NCBI GenBank assembly: GCA_026713865.1
Contig: JAPONQ010000051.1
Location: forward strand, 62,001-126,000
Reading direction: 5' to 3'
Source of the DNA: Chloroflexota bacterium
GTDB lineage: Bacteria > Chloroflexota > Dehalococcoidia > UBA2979
DNA: 64,000 bases
In this document: one piece after another, positions 40,269 to 49,204 of the stretch
Position numbering within the stretch: the first letter of the stretch is position 1
How the letters are laid out: each line of letters begins with the position of its first letter
Made by a program: the position numbers and the translations under genes
Notes under the pieces: generated by a model
Database searches by the model: none
What the model saw: the letters and a program-made list of their open reading frames with translations, nothing else
What the model was told of the DNA's origin: nothing

Positions 40269-41780
40269 CTAGTATGCGACCGTCGCCTTGAAGGTCCGGA
40301 TCGCCTCGGTGAGTTCGGCCTCCACCTCGCCCGAGATGTCGCCCGTCTCGTTGATCGCCTCGATCACCTGCGGGTGACTCGCCGCCATGTGCTCGTGGAA
40401 GACCCGCTCGAAGTCGCCGATCTTCTCCACCGGCACCTCGTCGAGCATCCCCCTCGTCCCCGCGAAGAGAACCGTGACCTGCTGAGCGAGAGACTGCGGC
40501 GCGTACTGAGGCTGCTTCAGGAGCTCGGTGAGCCGCGCGCCACGCGCCAGCTGACGGCGGGTGGCGGCGTCCAGGTCCTCCGTGCCGAACTGCGCGAACG
40601 CCTGCAGCTCCCGGTACTGCGAGAGGTCAAGCCGCAGGGTGCCGGCGACCGCCTTCATCGCGCGGGTCTGCGCGGACCCTCCCACGCGCGACACCGAGAT
40701 GCCGGGGTTGGTCGCCGGCCTCTGGCCGGCGTTGAAGAGATCCAGCTCGAGGATGATCTGGCCGTCGGTGATCGAGATCACGTTCGTCGGGATGTAGGCG
40801 GAGACGTCTCCGGCCTGCGTCTCGATGATCGGGAGGGCGGTGACCGAACCACCGCCGTGCTCCTCGTCCATCCGCGCCGCCCGCTCGAGCAGGCGCGAGT
40901 GGAGGTAGAAGACATCGCCGGGGTAGGCCTCGCGGCCGGGCGGGCGCCTCAGGAGCAACGAGACCTGCCGGTAGGCCCACGCGTGCTTGGAGAGATCGTC
41001 GTACACGATCAGCACATCTCGGCCCTGCTCCATGAAGTGCTCGGCCATCGCGCAGCCGGCGTACGGAGCGAGGTACTGGAGAGCGGCCGCCTCGGACGCG
41101 GAGGCCGACACCACGATGGTGTGCTCCATCGCCCCGTACTCCTCGAAGGTGGCGACGGTCTGCGCGACCTTGGAGTCCTTCTGGCCGACCGCGACGTAGA
41201 CGCAGATCACGCCGGTTCCGCGCTGGTTGATGATGGCGTCGATCGCGATCGCGCTCTTACCCGTGGAGCGGTCGCCGATGATGAGTTCACGCTGACCGCG
41301 GCCGATCGGGATCATCGCGTCGATGGCCTTGACCCCCGTCTGCAACGGCACATCGACGCTCTTGCGCGAGACCACGTTCGGCGCGATTCGCTCGACGGCC
41401 TGCCGTTCGGCCGTCAAAACCGGCCCGCGCTCGTCGATGGGATCGCCGAGAGCATTCACGACGCGACCGAGAAGGGCGTCGCCGACCGGGACCGAGGCGA
41501 CTTCACCGGTCGTCCGCACCTCGTCACCCTCGGCGATCTCGGTGTGATCGCCGAGGACGATGGCGCCGACCGTCTCCTCCTCAAGGTTGAGCGCGAGGCC
41601 GCGCACGCCGCTCGCGAACTCGATCAGCTCCGACGACACGCAGCGCTGCAGTCCGTGGATGCGCGCGATGCCGTCCGAAGCCTCGATCACCGTCCCGACG
41701 TTGGTCTCGGTCACGCCCTGATCGAAGTCTTCGATCTGGCGCTTGAGGATCGCCGCGATCTCGTCCGCACGTGTCGCCAT
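40269..41780 (-). CDS. atpA: ATP synthase alpha subunit
   Basis: 503 residues from the ATG at 41780 (a start four codons earlier is possible). Regulatory nucleotide-binding subunit of F1: P-loop GDRSTGKS (169-176; GDRQTGKT in most bacteria), [24 protein letters not shown] with the Arg finger segment, and [19 protein letters not shown]. The N-terminal helix [16 protein letters not shown] contacts delta. Confidence 0.97.
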   Translation of the reverse strand: MATRADEIAAILKRQIEDFDQGVTETNVGTVIEASDGIARIHGLQRCVSSELIEFASGVRGLALNLEEETVGAIVLGDHTEIAEGDEVRTTGEVASVPVGDALLGRVVNALGDPIDERGPVLTAERQAVERIAPNVVSRKSVDVPLQTGVKAIDAMIPIGRGQRELIIGDRSTGKSAIAIDAIINQRGTGVICVYVAVGQKDSKVAQTVATFEEYGAMEHTIVVSASASEAAALQYLAPYAGCAMAEHFMEQGRDVLIVYDDLSKHAWAYRQVSLLLRRPPGREAYPGDVFYLHSRLLERAARMDEEHGGGSVTALPIIETQAGDVSAYIPTNVISITDGQIILELDLFNAGQRPATNPGISVSRVGGSAQTRAMKAVAGTLRLDLSQYRELQAFAQFGTEDLDAATRRQLARGARLTELLKQPQYAPQSLAQQVTVLFAGTRGMLDEVPVEKIGDFERVFHEHMAASHPQVIEAINETGDISGEVEAELTEAIRTFKATVAY

Positions 41781-41860
41781 CAGTTCCTCCACCCGCGCTC
41801 GATGTATCCCTCGAGGTCCCCGTTGAGCCGCCCCCCGGCGCGCGGCGTCGTCATCGCCCT

Positions 41861-42406
41861 CTACCCGCCCGCGACGAGCCGCGCACGCAGGGCACGCAGC
41901 CGCGTGCGCGTTGAGCCGTCGACCAGGTGGTCGCCGACGCGGACGACTGCACCGCCCAGAAGCCCCGGATCGACCGTCGCGCTCAGCATCACCGTGCCCC
42001 CGCCGCGACGCTCCGCGAGAGCGGCGGCGATCGCCTCCTGGCGCTCCTCGGAAACCTCCACGGCCGTTCGGAGCTCGGCCCTCACCACCTCACGCTCGAC
42101 ATCCCAGATCTCCAGGAAGTACGAGGCGATCGAGGGTCCGAGCGCGAGCCTTCGCTTCTGCCTGAGAAGGCGGAAGAGGTTGAGCTGCAGCGGCCCGGCC
42201 CCGGGTGCTGCCTCCCGCGCGATCTGGAGGAAGCGCTCCTCATCGACCTCATCGGCGGCGAGTGCGGCGAGCGATCCGGCCGCCTCCGTGAGGAGCGCCA
42301 GCGCCTCCAGCGAGGCGGCCCATGCCTCCCAGTCGCCGTGCTCGCGCGCGAGCAGGGCGACCGCGACGGCGTAGCGCCGTCCGGCGACATCGCGGGTCAC
42401 CGCCAC
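41861..42406 (-). CDS. atpH: ATP synthase delta subunit
   Basis: 181-residue peripheral-stalk subunit (OSCP homologue). N-terminal six-helix domain ([16 protein letters not shown] to [20 protein letters not shown]) and C-terminal [21 protein letters not shown], which is the most conserved part of the family. The reading frame is not fused to atpF, in contrast to some actinobacteria. 42 bases separate it from atpF. Confidence 0.94.
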   Translation of the reverse strand: MAVTRDVAGRRYAVAVALLAREHGDWEAWAASLEALALLTEAAGSLAALAADEVDEERFLQIAREAAPGAGPLQLNLFRLLRQKRRLALGPSIASYFLEIWDVEREVVRAELRTAVEVSEERQEAIAAALAERRGGGTVMLSATVDPGLLGGAVVRVGDHLVDGSTRTRLRALRARLVAGG

Positions 42407-42448
42407 GGCATCACCGCCCGCCTCCGGACACCGCCGACGGCGAGGGGG

Positions 42449-43066
42449 CTAATTGTCGGCGCCCCTTCCGAAGTCGCTCGAGACGATCACCTCGTCGATC
42501 AGGCGCTGGTGCGCATCCCGATCGAGCGACTGCCCGATCACGCGCTCGGCGGCCGCGATGGTCAGATCGGCGAACTCGCCGCGCAGCGCCTCGATCACCT
42601 GATCCCGCTCCCTCTGGATCTCCTCGCGGGCGCTGGTGACGATCTGCTCCGCTTCGGCCCTCGCCCGCTGCTCGAGTTCCTCGCGCAGGCGCTGCGCGGT
42701 CTCCTGGGAGCGGGCCACGATCTCGCGCCCCTCCTCGCGCGCCTCGTCGATGAGGCGGCGCGCCTCCCCCTCGGAGGCCTGCGCCTGCTCCGCGGCCTGC
42801 TCGGCACGGTCCAGACCTTCCTGGATCCGCCGCTTGCGCTCGTCCAGCACCCGCATCAGCGGCGGGTAGAGGAAGAGCCTGAGGATCAGCAGCAGCAGGC
42901 CGAAGTTGATGAGTTGCGCTATGAGCCCGGGCAGGTTGAAGCCCAGGGCGGCGATGCCGCCCCCGCCTTCCTCGGCGGCGTACGCGACGCCGGCTCCGGA
43001 CTCAAGGGTCCAGGCGAACGTCGCGAGCAGCGCCGCGAGCCCGAGCACACGAATGAAGCGTCGCAC
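42449..43066 (-). CDS. atpF: ATP synthase b subunit with extra N-terminal hydrophobic segment
   Basis: 205 residues from the GTG at 43066, which has GAGAGGGG seven bases upstream; a GTG at 43084 adds six residues. The usual b topology (membrane span NLPGLIAQLINFGLLLLILR at about 43-62, then a long charged coiled coil with PPLMRVLDERKRRI) is preceded by a separate signal-like segment (FIRVLGLAALLATFAWTLE) ending near VAYAAEE. Cleavage there would leave a standard b subunit. The start lies 20 bases beyond a strong stem-loop that follows atpE. Confidence 0.93.
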   Translation of the reverse strand: MRRFIRVLGLAALLATFAWTLESGAGVAYAAEEGGGGIAALGFNLPGLIAQLINFGLLLLILRLFLYPPLMRVLDERKRRIQEGLDRAEQAAEQAQASEGEARRLIDEAREEGREIVARSQETAQRLREELEQRARAEAEQIVTSAREEIQRERDQVIEALRGEFADLTIAAAERVIGQSLDRDAHQRLIDEVIVSSDFGRGADN

Positions 43067-43085
43067 CCTGCGCCCCTCTCGCACT

Positions 43086-43124
43086 CCCCGGGGCCGGACG
43101 CCTTCGTCGCGTCCGGCCCGGGGG
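43086..43124 (-). other. Strong stem-loop between atpE and atpF
   Basis: The two arms 43086-43101 and 43109-43124 pair over 16 positions with one G-G mismatch (11 continuous pairs next to the loop, then 4 more); the 7-base loop is CTTCGTC in plus orientation. It begins 11 bases after the atpE stop and ends just before the atpF ribosome site. It is probably a 3'-end stabiliser of the c-subunit message or a translation modulator for atpF. Confidence 0.65.
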
Positions 43125-43134
43125 CGGATCGCCT

Positions 43135-43521
<387 letters not shown>

Positions 43522-43576
43522 CTACACTCGCCCCGACCGATCTCCGACAACATCCCCCGCCGGCCAGCGGCGGCCA

Positions 43577-44572
43577 CTAGTGGCCGGCCGCCCCGTGCCC
43601 CTCCTCGCCGCCGCCATGGTGAGCGACCGCCATCTGGGCAAACACCAGCGTGAGCATCGCGAACACGAACGCCTGAATCAGCCCCACGAAGAGTTCCAGT
43701 CCGTAGAAAACGGTGACGAGCAGCAACGGGACCAGGAAGCTCATCATCACGATCAGCACCTCGCCCGCGAAGATGTTGCCGAAGAGACGGAAGGTGAACG
43801 AGACGACGCGGATGAACTCCGATATCAGCTCGAGGATTCCGACGAAGACATCGATCAGGCCCATCGGGTTGCCGCGCAACAGGCGGCGGAAGTTGAAGAA
43901 CTTCCCGAAATAGCCGACTCCCAGCGTCGATATTCCCCAGTACTCCACGAAGATGAAGGAGAAGATGGCGATGGCGAGCGGCGCGTTCACGTCGGTCATC
44001 ACCGAGCGCAGCAGGGGCGCGATGATGCCGGAGAAGGGGTCGCCGCCCTTCTCCGGCGCGATCGGCTCGTCGCCGGCCCCCACGTCGACCGATTCGCCGC
44101 CGATCGGGATGTAGGCGAGATCGACTCCGAGGAGCGAGGCTTGCTCGAAGACCGCCTGCGTCTCGCCATGCCCCGGCTCGGTCACGCCGACGTAGAGGTT
44201 GCCCGGGAGGAGACCCGCGTAGTTGTTGAGCAGCACCCAGAAGAAGATCGTGCCGACGACCCAGAAGAAGCGCCGGCCCTGCGCCTCGCCGACGACTCCC
44301 ACGACGACGTTGTAGAAGCCACCGACCAGAGCCTCGACGGCACCGCTGAAGCCGGACGGCACCACCGAGAATCCGCGCGCTGCCACGACCGCCACGACCG
44401 TCATCAGTGCGAGGACGACCCACGACGTGAACATCGTGTTGGTGACGTCGAGCGGTCCGACGTGGAACACGGTCTCCGGCGCCACGATGATCGCCGGCGA
44501 CGGCGGTGTGAGGACCAGCATCCCGACCGCGAGGGCCACCAGCGCGAGCACGCCGATGAGCGCAGCCCTCAT
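43577..44572 (-). CDS. atpB: ATP synthase a subunit
   Basis: 331-residue membrane stator. The essential Arg is in FRLFGNIFAGE (R262), with the usual membrane segments before and after it (GFSGAVEALVGGFYNVV, FVGLIQAFVFAMLTLVF). Relative to E. coli there is a large extramembrane loop (about 125-190) rich in Gly/Glu/Asp. The C-terminus is His-rich (AHHGGG..GHGAAGH). The ATG overlaps the stop of the upstream AtpI/Z gene by four bases. Confidence 0.96.
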   Translation of the reverse strand: MRAALIGVLALVALAVGMLVLTPPSPAIIVAPETVFHVGPLDVTNTMFTSWVVLALMTVVAVVAARGFSVVPSGFSGAVEALVGGFYNVVVGVVGEAQGRRFFWVVGTIFFWVLLNNYAGLLPGNLYVGVTEPGHGETQAVFEQASLLGVDLAYIPIGGESVDVGAGDEPIAPEKGGDPFSGIIAPLLRSVMTDVNAPLAIAIFSFIFVEYWGISTLGVGYFGKFFNFRRLLRGNPMGLIDVFVGILELISEFIRVVSFTFRLFGNIFAGEVLIVMMSFLVPLLLVTVFYGLELFVGLIQAFVFAMLTLVFAQMAVAHHGGGEEGHGAAGH

Positions 44573-44835
44573 CGGCGGTCATCCCCGTGCGGCGCGCCGC
44601 CTCCGTCACCGCCGGACGGCGGTGTGCGCGAGGCCGCGCGCGCGATCACATCCTTCAACTGCCCGTATGCCCCCACGAATCCCACCAGGAGACCCAGCAC
44701 CAGAAAGACGAGGGTGAGCACCGGCCCCGTCGCGAAGTGCCCGTCCAGCAGGCTCCCCACGAACGTCAACCCCACGATCGATGTCGCGAGGAAAAAGCCG
44801 ATCCCTACCAGTCCGAGCGCTGGCGAAGTCCACAC
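44569..44835 (-). CDS. AtpI/AtpZ-like small ATP synthase accessory protein
   Basis: 88-residue protein with two hydrophobic helices (LGLVGIGFFLATSIVGLTFVG and LTLVFLVLGLLVGFVGAYGQL) and a basic cytoplasmic tail. This is the layout of AtpI/AtpZ proteins that precede atp operons and help c-ring assembly or Mg2+/Ca2+ entry. GTG start at 44835. First gene of the operon, directly after the proposed promoter. Confidence 0.8.
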   Translation of the reverse strand: MWTSPALGLVGIGFFLATSIVGLTFVGSLLDGHFATGPVLTLVFLVLGLLVGFVGAYGQLKDVIARAASRTPPSGGDGGGAPHGDDRR

Positions 44836-44862
44836 AGGAGTCCGCCCTCCGGGACCGCGGGG

Positions 44863-44891
44863 ACTCTAACACGACGGGATCGGCCGATCAA
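44863..44891 (-). promoter_or_regulatory. Possible promoter of the atp operon
   Basis: On the minus strand TTGATC (44891-44886) and TAGAGT (44868-44863) are separated by exactly 17 bp and lie 28 bp before the AtpI/Z start. Each matches the sigma-70 consensus at four of six positions, in the only AT-richer part of the 120-base gap before the operon. Confidence 0.5.
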
Positions 44892-44955
44892 CAGCTTGTG
44901 ACGGTAGGCACGAACAGAAGCGGAACGGCCACCGTGCGCCGGCGGGACCGCGCTC

Positions 44956-45570
44956 TCAGGGCGACTCGCGCTGATCGAAGTCGTCGAGATCGAGCTCCGA
45001 GACGAAGTCGGTGAAGGCGGAGAGGCCCCTCAGCTCCTCCTGCGTGACGCGGGTGCGGCGCGACTCGCTATCCCCTCCCTCGACCGGCTCTCCCGCTGCG
45101 TCGAGGACGACGCCCGCCCGATCGAGGACCGACTCTTCGACGAAGATCGGGACCCGGGCACGCACGGCGATCGCGATCGCGTCGGAGGGACGCGAGTCGA
45201 CCTCCGTCACGCGGCCGTCCTGCTCCAGACGGATGCGCGCGAAGAACGTGTCGTTCGACAGATCGTTGACGACGACCGATCGCACGGTGCCGCCGAGCTC
45301 CTCGACCATCGTGTGTAGCAGGTCGTGCGTTTGCGGGCGGGGTACCGAGACATCCTGCAGCCTGAGAGCGATCGCCTCCGCCACATCGGCCCCGATCCAG
45401 ATCGGGAGGAAGCGGCCCGCCTCCTTCTCCCGCAGAATCACGACGCGCTGGAAGTGCCGCAGGCTCACGCGGATGCTGTCGATCACGAGCTCGATCACGG
45501 TGCGACCCTTCGGCCCGGTATCCGACTCCGACCCGGCGGTCCGATCGGCCTCCGAAGGCCGTCCGAGCAT
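44956..45570 (-). CDS. Bifunctional nuclease family (DUF151) protein
   Basis: 204-residue protein: the DUF151 core runs from about residue 25 to 150 (VIELVIDSIRVS, GRFLPIWIGADVAEAIALRL, HDLLHTMVEELGG, SRPSDAIAIAVRARVPIFV), followed by an acidic tail. Some DUF151 proteins have been reported to cut both DNA and RNA; most are uncharacterised. N-terminal residues 1-24 are charged and variable. The ATG at 45570 is preceded by GGGAGCGG; the frame further upstream overlaps low-complexity sequence. Located between pyrF and the ATP synthase operon. Confidence 0.85.
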   Translation of the reverse strand: MLGRPSEADRTAGSESDTGPKGRTVIELVIDSIRVSLRHFQRVVILREKEAGRFLPIWIGADVAEAIALRLQDVSVPRPQTHDLLHTMVEELGGTVRSVVVNDLSNDTFFARIRLEQDGRVTEVDSRPSDAIAIAVRARVPIFVEESVLDRAGVVLDAAGEPVEGGDSESRRTRVTQEELRGLSAFTDFVSELDLDDFDQRESP

Positions 45571-45701
45571 CCGCTCCCGCCCGACCGTTTGAGTGTAGGA
45601 GTCGCCGGATCGGCGAGTCAACGCGCCCCGGCTCACCCGGGCCGCCGGCATCCCACGCAACCCCCGGGCGCCGGCCTCCCGGGGGCCGGGCGCAGCCTCC
45701 G

Positions 45702-46529
45702 TCAGACACCCACCGCCCGCGCTTCCTCGATCTCGTCGCGGAGCTTCTCCGCGGCCGCCCGGGCGGCCGCCGCATAGCCGGCCAGATCGCGCGCGCCGAC
45801 GGCCTCGCCCGCGTAGAGCACGCTCCTCGACGCCGCCACCAGAATCCCGCCGCCGTCGGCATCCGCCCCCGCGCGAACCGCGGCTGCCACGGCCCCCCGC
45901 TGCGCGCCGACGCCGGGAATCAGCAGCAGCAGGTGCGGAGCGATCTCGCGCAGGCGCGCCGCCTGCTCGGGATAGGTGGCGGCCGCGACGAGCCCGACGT
46001 TGCCCCGCGTGTTCCATTCCACGGCGAGGGCGGCAACCCGCTCGTAGAGCGGGCGCCCGTCGGCAAGGCGCAGATCCTGCAGCTCGACGCCGCCGGGGTT
46101 GGAGGAGCGGCACCAGATGAACGAGTGTCGATCGTCGTACGCGAGAAACGGCTCGACGGCATCGCGCCCGCCCCAGCCGTTGACCGTCATCGCGTCGGCG
46201 CCCAGCTCCTCGAAGGCGGCGCGGGCGTAGGCCGCCGCCGTCGACCCGACATCACCGCGCTTGGCGTCGAGCAGGACCGGGACGTCGCCGGGCACGGCGT
46301 CGATCGTGGCCCGCAGATCGCGCCAGCCCCTCTCGCCGCGCTGCTCGAAGAAGGCCGCGTTGGGCTTGAAGCAGCAGACCAGATCCGACGTGGCCTCGAC
46401 GATCTGCTGCAGGTAGCGGGCAACGGGGACGCCGCGCGGCAGGCGGGACTCGTCGGGGTCGAGCCCGATGCAGAGCAGCGAGCGGTGCGTGCGCGACGCC
46501 GCCTCGTACTTCGCCCGAAAGCTCATCAC
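45702..46529 (-). CDS. pyrF: Orotidine 5'-phosphate decarboxylase
   Basis: Last step of UMP synthesis. 275 residues, the longer 'type 2' OMPDC found in actinobacteria, Thermus and Chloroflexi. Catalytic tetrad segment DAKRGDVGSTA (D88, K90, D93), N-terminal CIGLDPD, phosphate-binding end LLIPGVGAQRG. Its ATG overlaps the murI stop by four bases. Other pyrimidine genes are not in the window. Confidence 0.94.
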   Translation of the reverse strand: MMSFRAKYEAASRTHRSLLCIGLDPDESRLPRGVPVARYLQQIVEATSDLVCCFKPNAAFFEQRGERGWRDLRATIDAVPGDVPVLLDAKRGDVGSTAAAYARAAFEELGADAMTVNGWGGRDAVEPFLAYDDRHSFIWCRSSNPGGVELQDLRLADGRPLYERVAALAVEWNTRGNVGLVAAATYPEQAARLREIAPHLLLLIPGVGAQRGAVAAAVRAGADADGGGILVAASRSVLYAGEAVGARDLAGYAAAARAAAEKLRDEIEEARAVGV

Positions 46530-47365
46530 CCTCCCCCTCCCGACGGAAGTACGGCGACGGCGCCGGTGGCGGCCCGCAGATCGAGCGGCGGCAGATCGGC
46601 GCCGGACGCCCGCAGCCGGTCGAGGGCCGCTGCCAGCCCGCGCACATCGCCCGTCGCCCGGCAGTCTACCGTCGCCTCCGCCGACGAGGCCGCCGGTAGC
46701 CCGCCGGAGGCGGCGAGAAGGTCCCGGCAGCGTCGCGCGACGGGGTGCGCCGCATCGAGCGCCCGCACGCCGGGAGGAAGCAAACGCGCGAGCGTTGCTC
46801 CGAGCAGGCCGTAGTGCGTACAGCCGAGGGCGATGACATCGACGCCCCGGGCGAGCGGGCCCGCCAGCGCCGTCCGGAGCATGCCCTCGACCTCGTCACC
46901 CGCGACGACACCCCGCTCCACGAGGCTCGCCAGCCCCGGCATCGGCACCGTCTCGACGCGCGCGCCGCCGGCGTGACGCCGCTCGAGCCGCGCCAGGCGG
47001 TCGCCTCGCGCCGTCACCGTCGTCGCCAGCACCAGGACGCGTCCCGAGGCGCTCGCCGCCACGGCGGGCTTGAGCGGAGGCTCCATACCGACGACGGGAA
47101 CGGCGACCGCCGACCGCAGCGCCTCGAGCGCCGCCGACGAGGCCGTGTTGCAGGCGACGACGAGGAGCCCGCAGCCCTCAACAGCGAGCCGCTCGCCGAT
47201 GGCGAGCACGCGGGCGCTCACGAGCGCCTCGGGGCGGTCGCCGTACGGGAAGGCGGCGGTGTCGGCAACGTAGCGGACGGGGAGGGCGGGCAGCAGACGA
47301 TGGAGCGCGGATGCAACGGTCAGGCCCCCGACGCCGGAGTCGAGGATGCCCACGGTGGTGGTCAT
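46526..47365 (-). CDS. murI: Glutamate racemase
   Basis: Provides D-glutamate for peptidoglycan. 279 residues with both catalytic cysteines: ACNTASS (C72) and GCTHYGLL (C182, with H184), plus the N-terminal DSGVGGL (D9). It is translationally coupled to pyrF (ATGA). The C-terminal 40 residues are more divergent than usual. Confidence 0.94.
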   Translation of the reverse strand: MTTTVGILDSGVGGLTVASALHRLLPALPVRYVADTAAFPYGDRPEALVSARVLAIGERLAVEGCGLLVVACNTASSAALEALRSAVAVPVVGMEPPLKPAVAASASGRVLVLATTVTARGDRLARLERRHAGGARVETVPMPGLASLVERGVVAGDEVEGMLRTALAGPLARGVDVIALGCTHYGLLGATLARLLPPGVRALDAAHPVARRCRDLLAASGGLPAASSAEATVDCRATGDVRGLAAALDRLRASGADLPPLDLRAATGAVAVLPSGGGG

Positions 47366-47455
47366 GGGACCCCCGCGGTCGCTCCCTCCCCCGCCCTCTC
47401 CCAGCGTAGCACCCGCGGTTGCGACGGGGCGCGAGGAGCGCGGCCGGCGGCGAAG

Positions 47456-49204
47456 CTAGATGCGCTCGGGGAAGTCCGTGGTCTCGGGGAGGGCCGGCTC
47501 GTCGAACGTCGGGGCGATCTCGCTGTCGCGGACGCGGGTGTCGACCTCCGGCCCGCCCACCCCCCTGCGACCGACGCGGCTGCGCAGTTCGTCCGTGGCC
47601 GGGGTCGCGACCTCCCAGCTCGCGAGCTCGGCGTCGAGCTCGTCGACGCGCACCGCCTCCGGGTAGTGCCGGCCGTAGCGGGCGCCGTCGAACAGCGCTG
47701 CGACCTCCTGGAAGTGCGGCGCGGCAAACACCCGGCTCGCCGCCTCCGCGTACTCGAGTGGCGTTTCGCCGGACCGCCTCGGGAACCCGCGATCCCGAGC
47801 GGCGGCGGCGAAGCGGGCGTAGAGGCGGTAGATCGCCTGCCGGCGCAACCAGCCCGCCGACACCTCCTCGCTGCGGTTCCCCGGCAGGATCGAGCGCAGC
47901 AGCGAGCCGAGCCCGGCGCCCGCTCCCTCGGATCTCGAACGCACCTCGTCGTAGGCCACCTCCTGCCGCCGCGGGCGGCGCGCGCGGCGGAACAGCAGCC
48001 GCCCGCCGAAGTAGAGTCCGGCGAGAACCGCCGTCAGCCCGAGCAGCCTCGCGCCGTCTCGCAGCCACCCCGGCGGGCGGTTCTCCGAGAGGGCGTCCCG
48101 CGTCTCCTGATCCACGAAGATCGCGCGCCCGATCGCCTGGAACACCTCCTGGAAGCGCGTGTCGAGGCCCTCCAGGAGACCGGCGAGCGGGGAAAGCAGG
48201 ACGCCGAGCAACCAGAAAACGGGCGTGAGGATCAGGATCAGCACCCACGAGATGAAGCGCGGCAGCAGGTCGCCGAGCGGTGATATCAGCCGCTCCACGT
48301 TGAGGATGGTCAGGACGCCGAAGACGAGCCCCGTGATCCCGAGCAGCGCCACGGTGACGGCGACGGAGGCGGCCCAGGCAGCGCTTCGCTCCATCCCCTG
48401 CGTCTCCGCGGTCGCCCGCGCCACGTTCGAGACGGCGAGCGTGAGCATGCCCATGACGAAGTAGAGAACGGCGAGCAGTCCCGGACCGGCCGAGCCGCGT
48501 CCGGTGGCGACGAGGGCCGCTATCAGCACAACGAGGAAACCCGTCGTGAACGACCAGATCACCTTCTCAAAGGAGACCGGCGAGCGGCCCAGCCAGAGGA
48601 ACCTCAGCCACAGCAGCATCACGCCGATCACCGTCATCGTGCGTGCCGATCCGGCCGCCCGGGCGGGGTTCTCGTCGGCGAGATAGTCCTCCGCTCCCGG
48701 GGCGCCCTCGAAGGGAAACTGCGAGATCGTCCCTCCGCTCCACACCTGCAGGTCCCCCGCGATCGAGACGTGCACCAGCGCGTTGACGCCGAGGACGGAG
48801 GCGAGCACGCCGACCACGGCGGCCAGTCCACCCGGCAGTCCGATGCGAGTGACGTAGTGGGCGAGCAGGAACGCGGCGACGGCCCCGGCCACGAGGATCC
48901 ACCACGGGGGACCGGCGGCGACGTCCGCAGCCGCCTCGCGCAGGCGTTCCGCCGCACCCAGGGCGGCGGCGCGGTCGAGGGGAGCACCGCGCAGGATCGC
49001 GAGCTCGAGGCTCGCCGCCAGCCCGGTGTAGCCGGCACGCTCCACCGCCGTGGCGAAGACGCGCAGCACGATGAACCACGCAAGCGCCTCGGTCACCAGG
49101 AACAGCGCCGTCGCGCCGATCCGCTGCCAGCGGGGCGTGCCCCACGAGGCGACCGCCGCACTCACCTGTGCGGCGCGGCCGAGTGCGCCTCGCTCCCCGC
49201 TCAC
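47456..49204 (-). CDS. Multi-span membrane protein with C-terminal DUF4129 domain
   Basis: 582 residues. About nine hydrophobic segments in the first 400 residues, including a pair around VTVALLGITGLVFGVLT and LISWVLILILTPVFWLLGVL-type helices, are followed by an Arg-rich cytoplasmic stretch (RRARRPRRQ) and a helical DUF4129 domain (AIYRLYARFAAAARDRG, RSGETPLEYAEAASR). DUF4129 normally follows a transglutaminase-like core in proteins encoded with MoxR and DUF58; here no transglutaminase domain is visible. Overlaps DUF58 by four bases. Probably an envelope assembly factor. Confidence 0.8.
   Translation of the reverse strand: MSGERGALGRAAQVSAAVASWGTPRWQRIGATALFLVTEALAWFIVLRVFATAVERAGYTGLAASLELAILRGAPLDRAAALGAAERLREAAADVAAGPPWWILVAGAVAAFLLAHYVTRIGLPGGLAAVVGVLASVLGVNALVHVSIAGDLQVWSGGTISQFPFEGAPGAEDYLADENPARAAGSARTMTVIGVMLLWLRFLWLGRSPVSFEKVIWSFTTGFLVVLIAALVATGRGSAGPGLLAVLYFVMGMLTLAVSNVARATAETQGMERSAAWAASVAVTVALLGITGLVFGVLTILNVERLISPLGDLLPRFISWVLILILTPVFWLLGVLLSPLAGLLEGLDTRFQEVFQAIGRAIFVDQETRDALSENRPPGWLRDGARLLGLTAVLAGLYFGGRLLFRRARRPRRQEVAYDEVRSRSEGAGAGLGSLLRSILPGNRSEEVSAGWLRRQAIYRLYARFAAAARDRGFPRRSGETPLEYAEAASRVFAAPHFQEVAALFDGARYGRHYPEAVRVDELDAELASWEVATPATDELRSRVGRRGVGGPEVDTRVRDSEIAPTFDEPALPETTDFPERI

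Noticed and set aside
43572-43585. Perfect 14-bp palindrome over the atpB stop codon as a regulator site
   Set aside because: GC-rich palindromes of this length are common here, it lies inside the operon rather than at a promoter, and it has no loop for an RNA hairpin.
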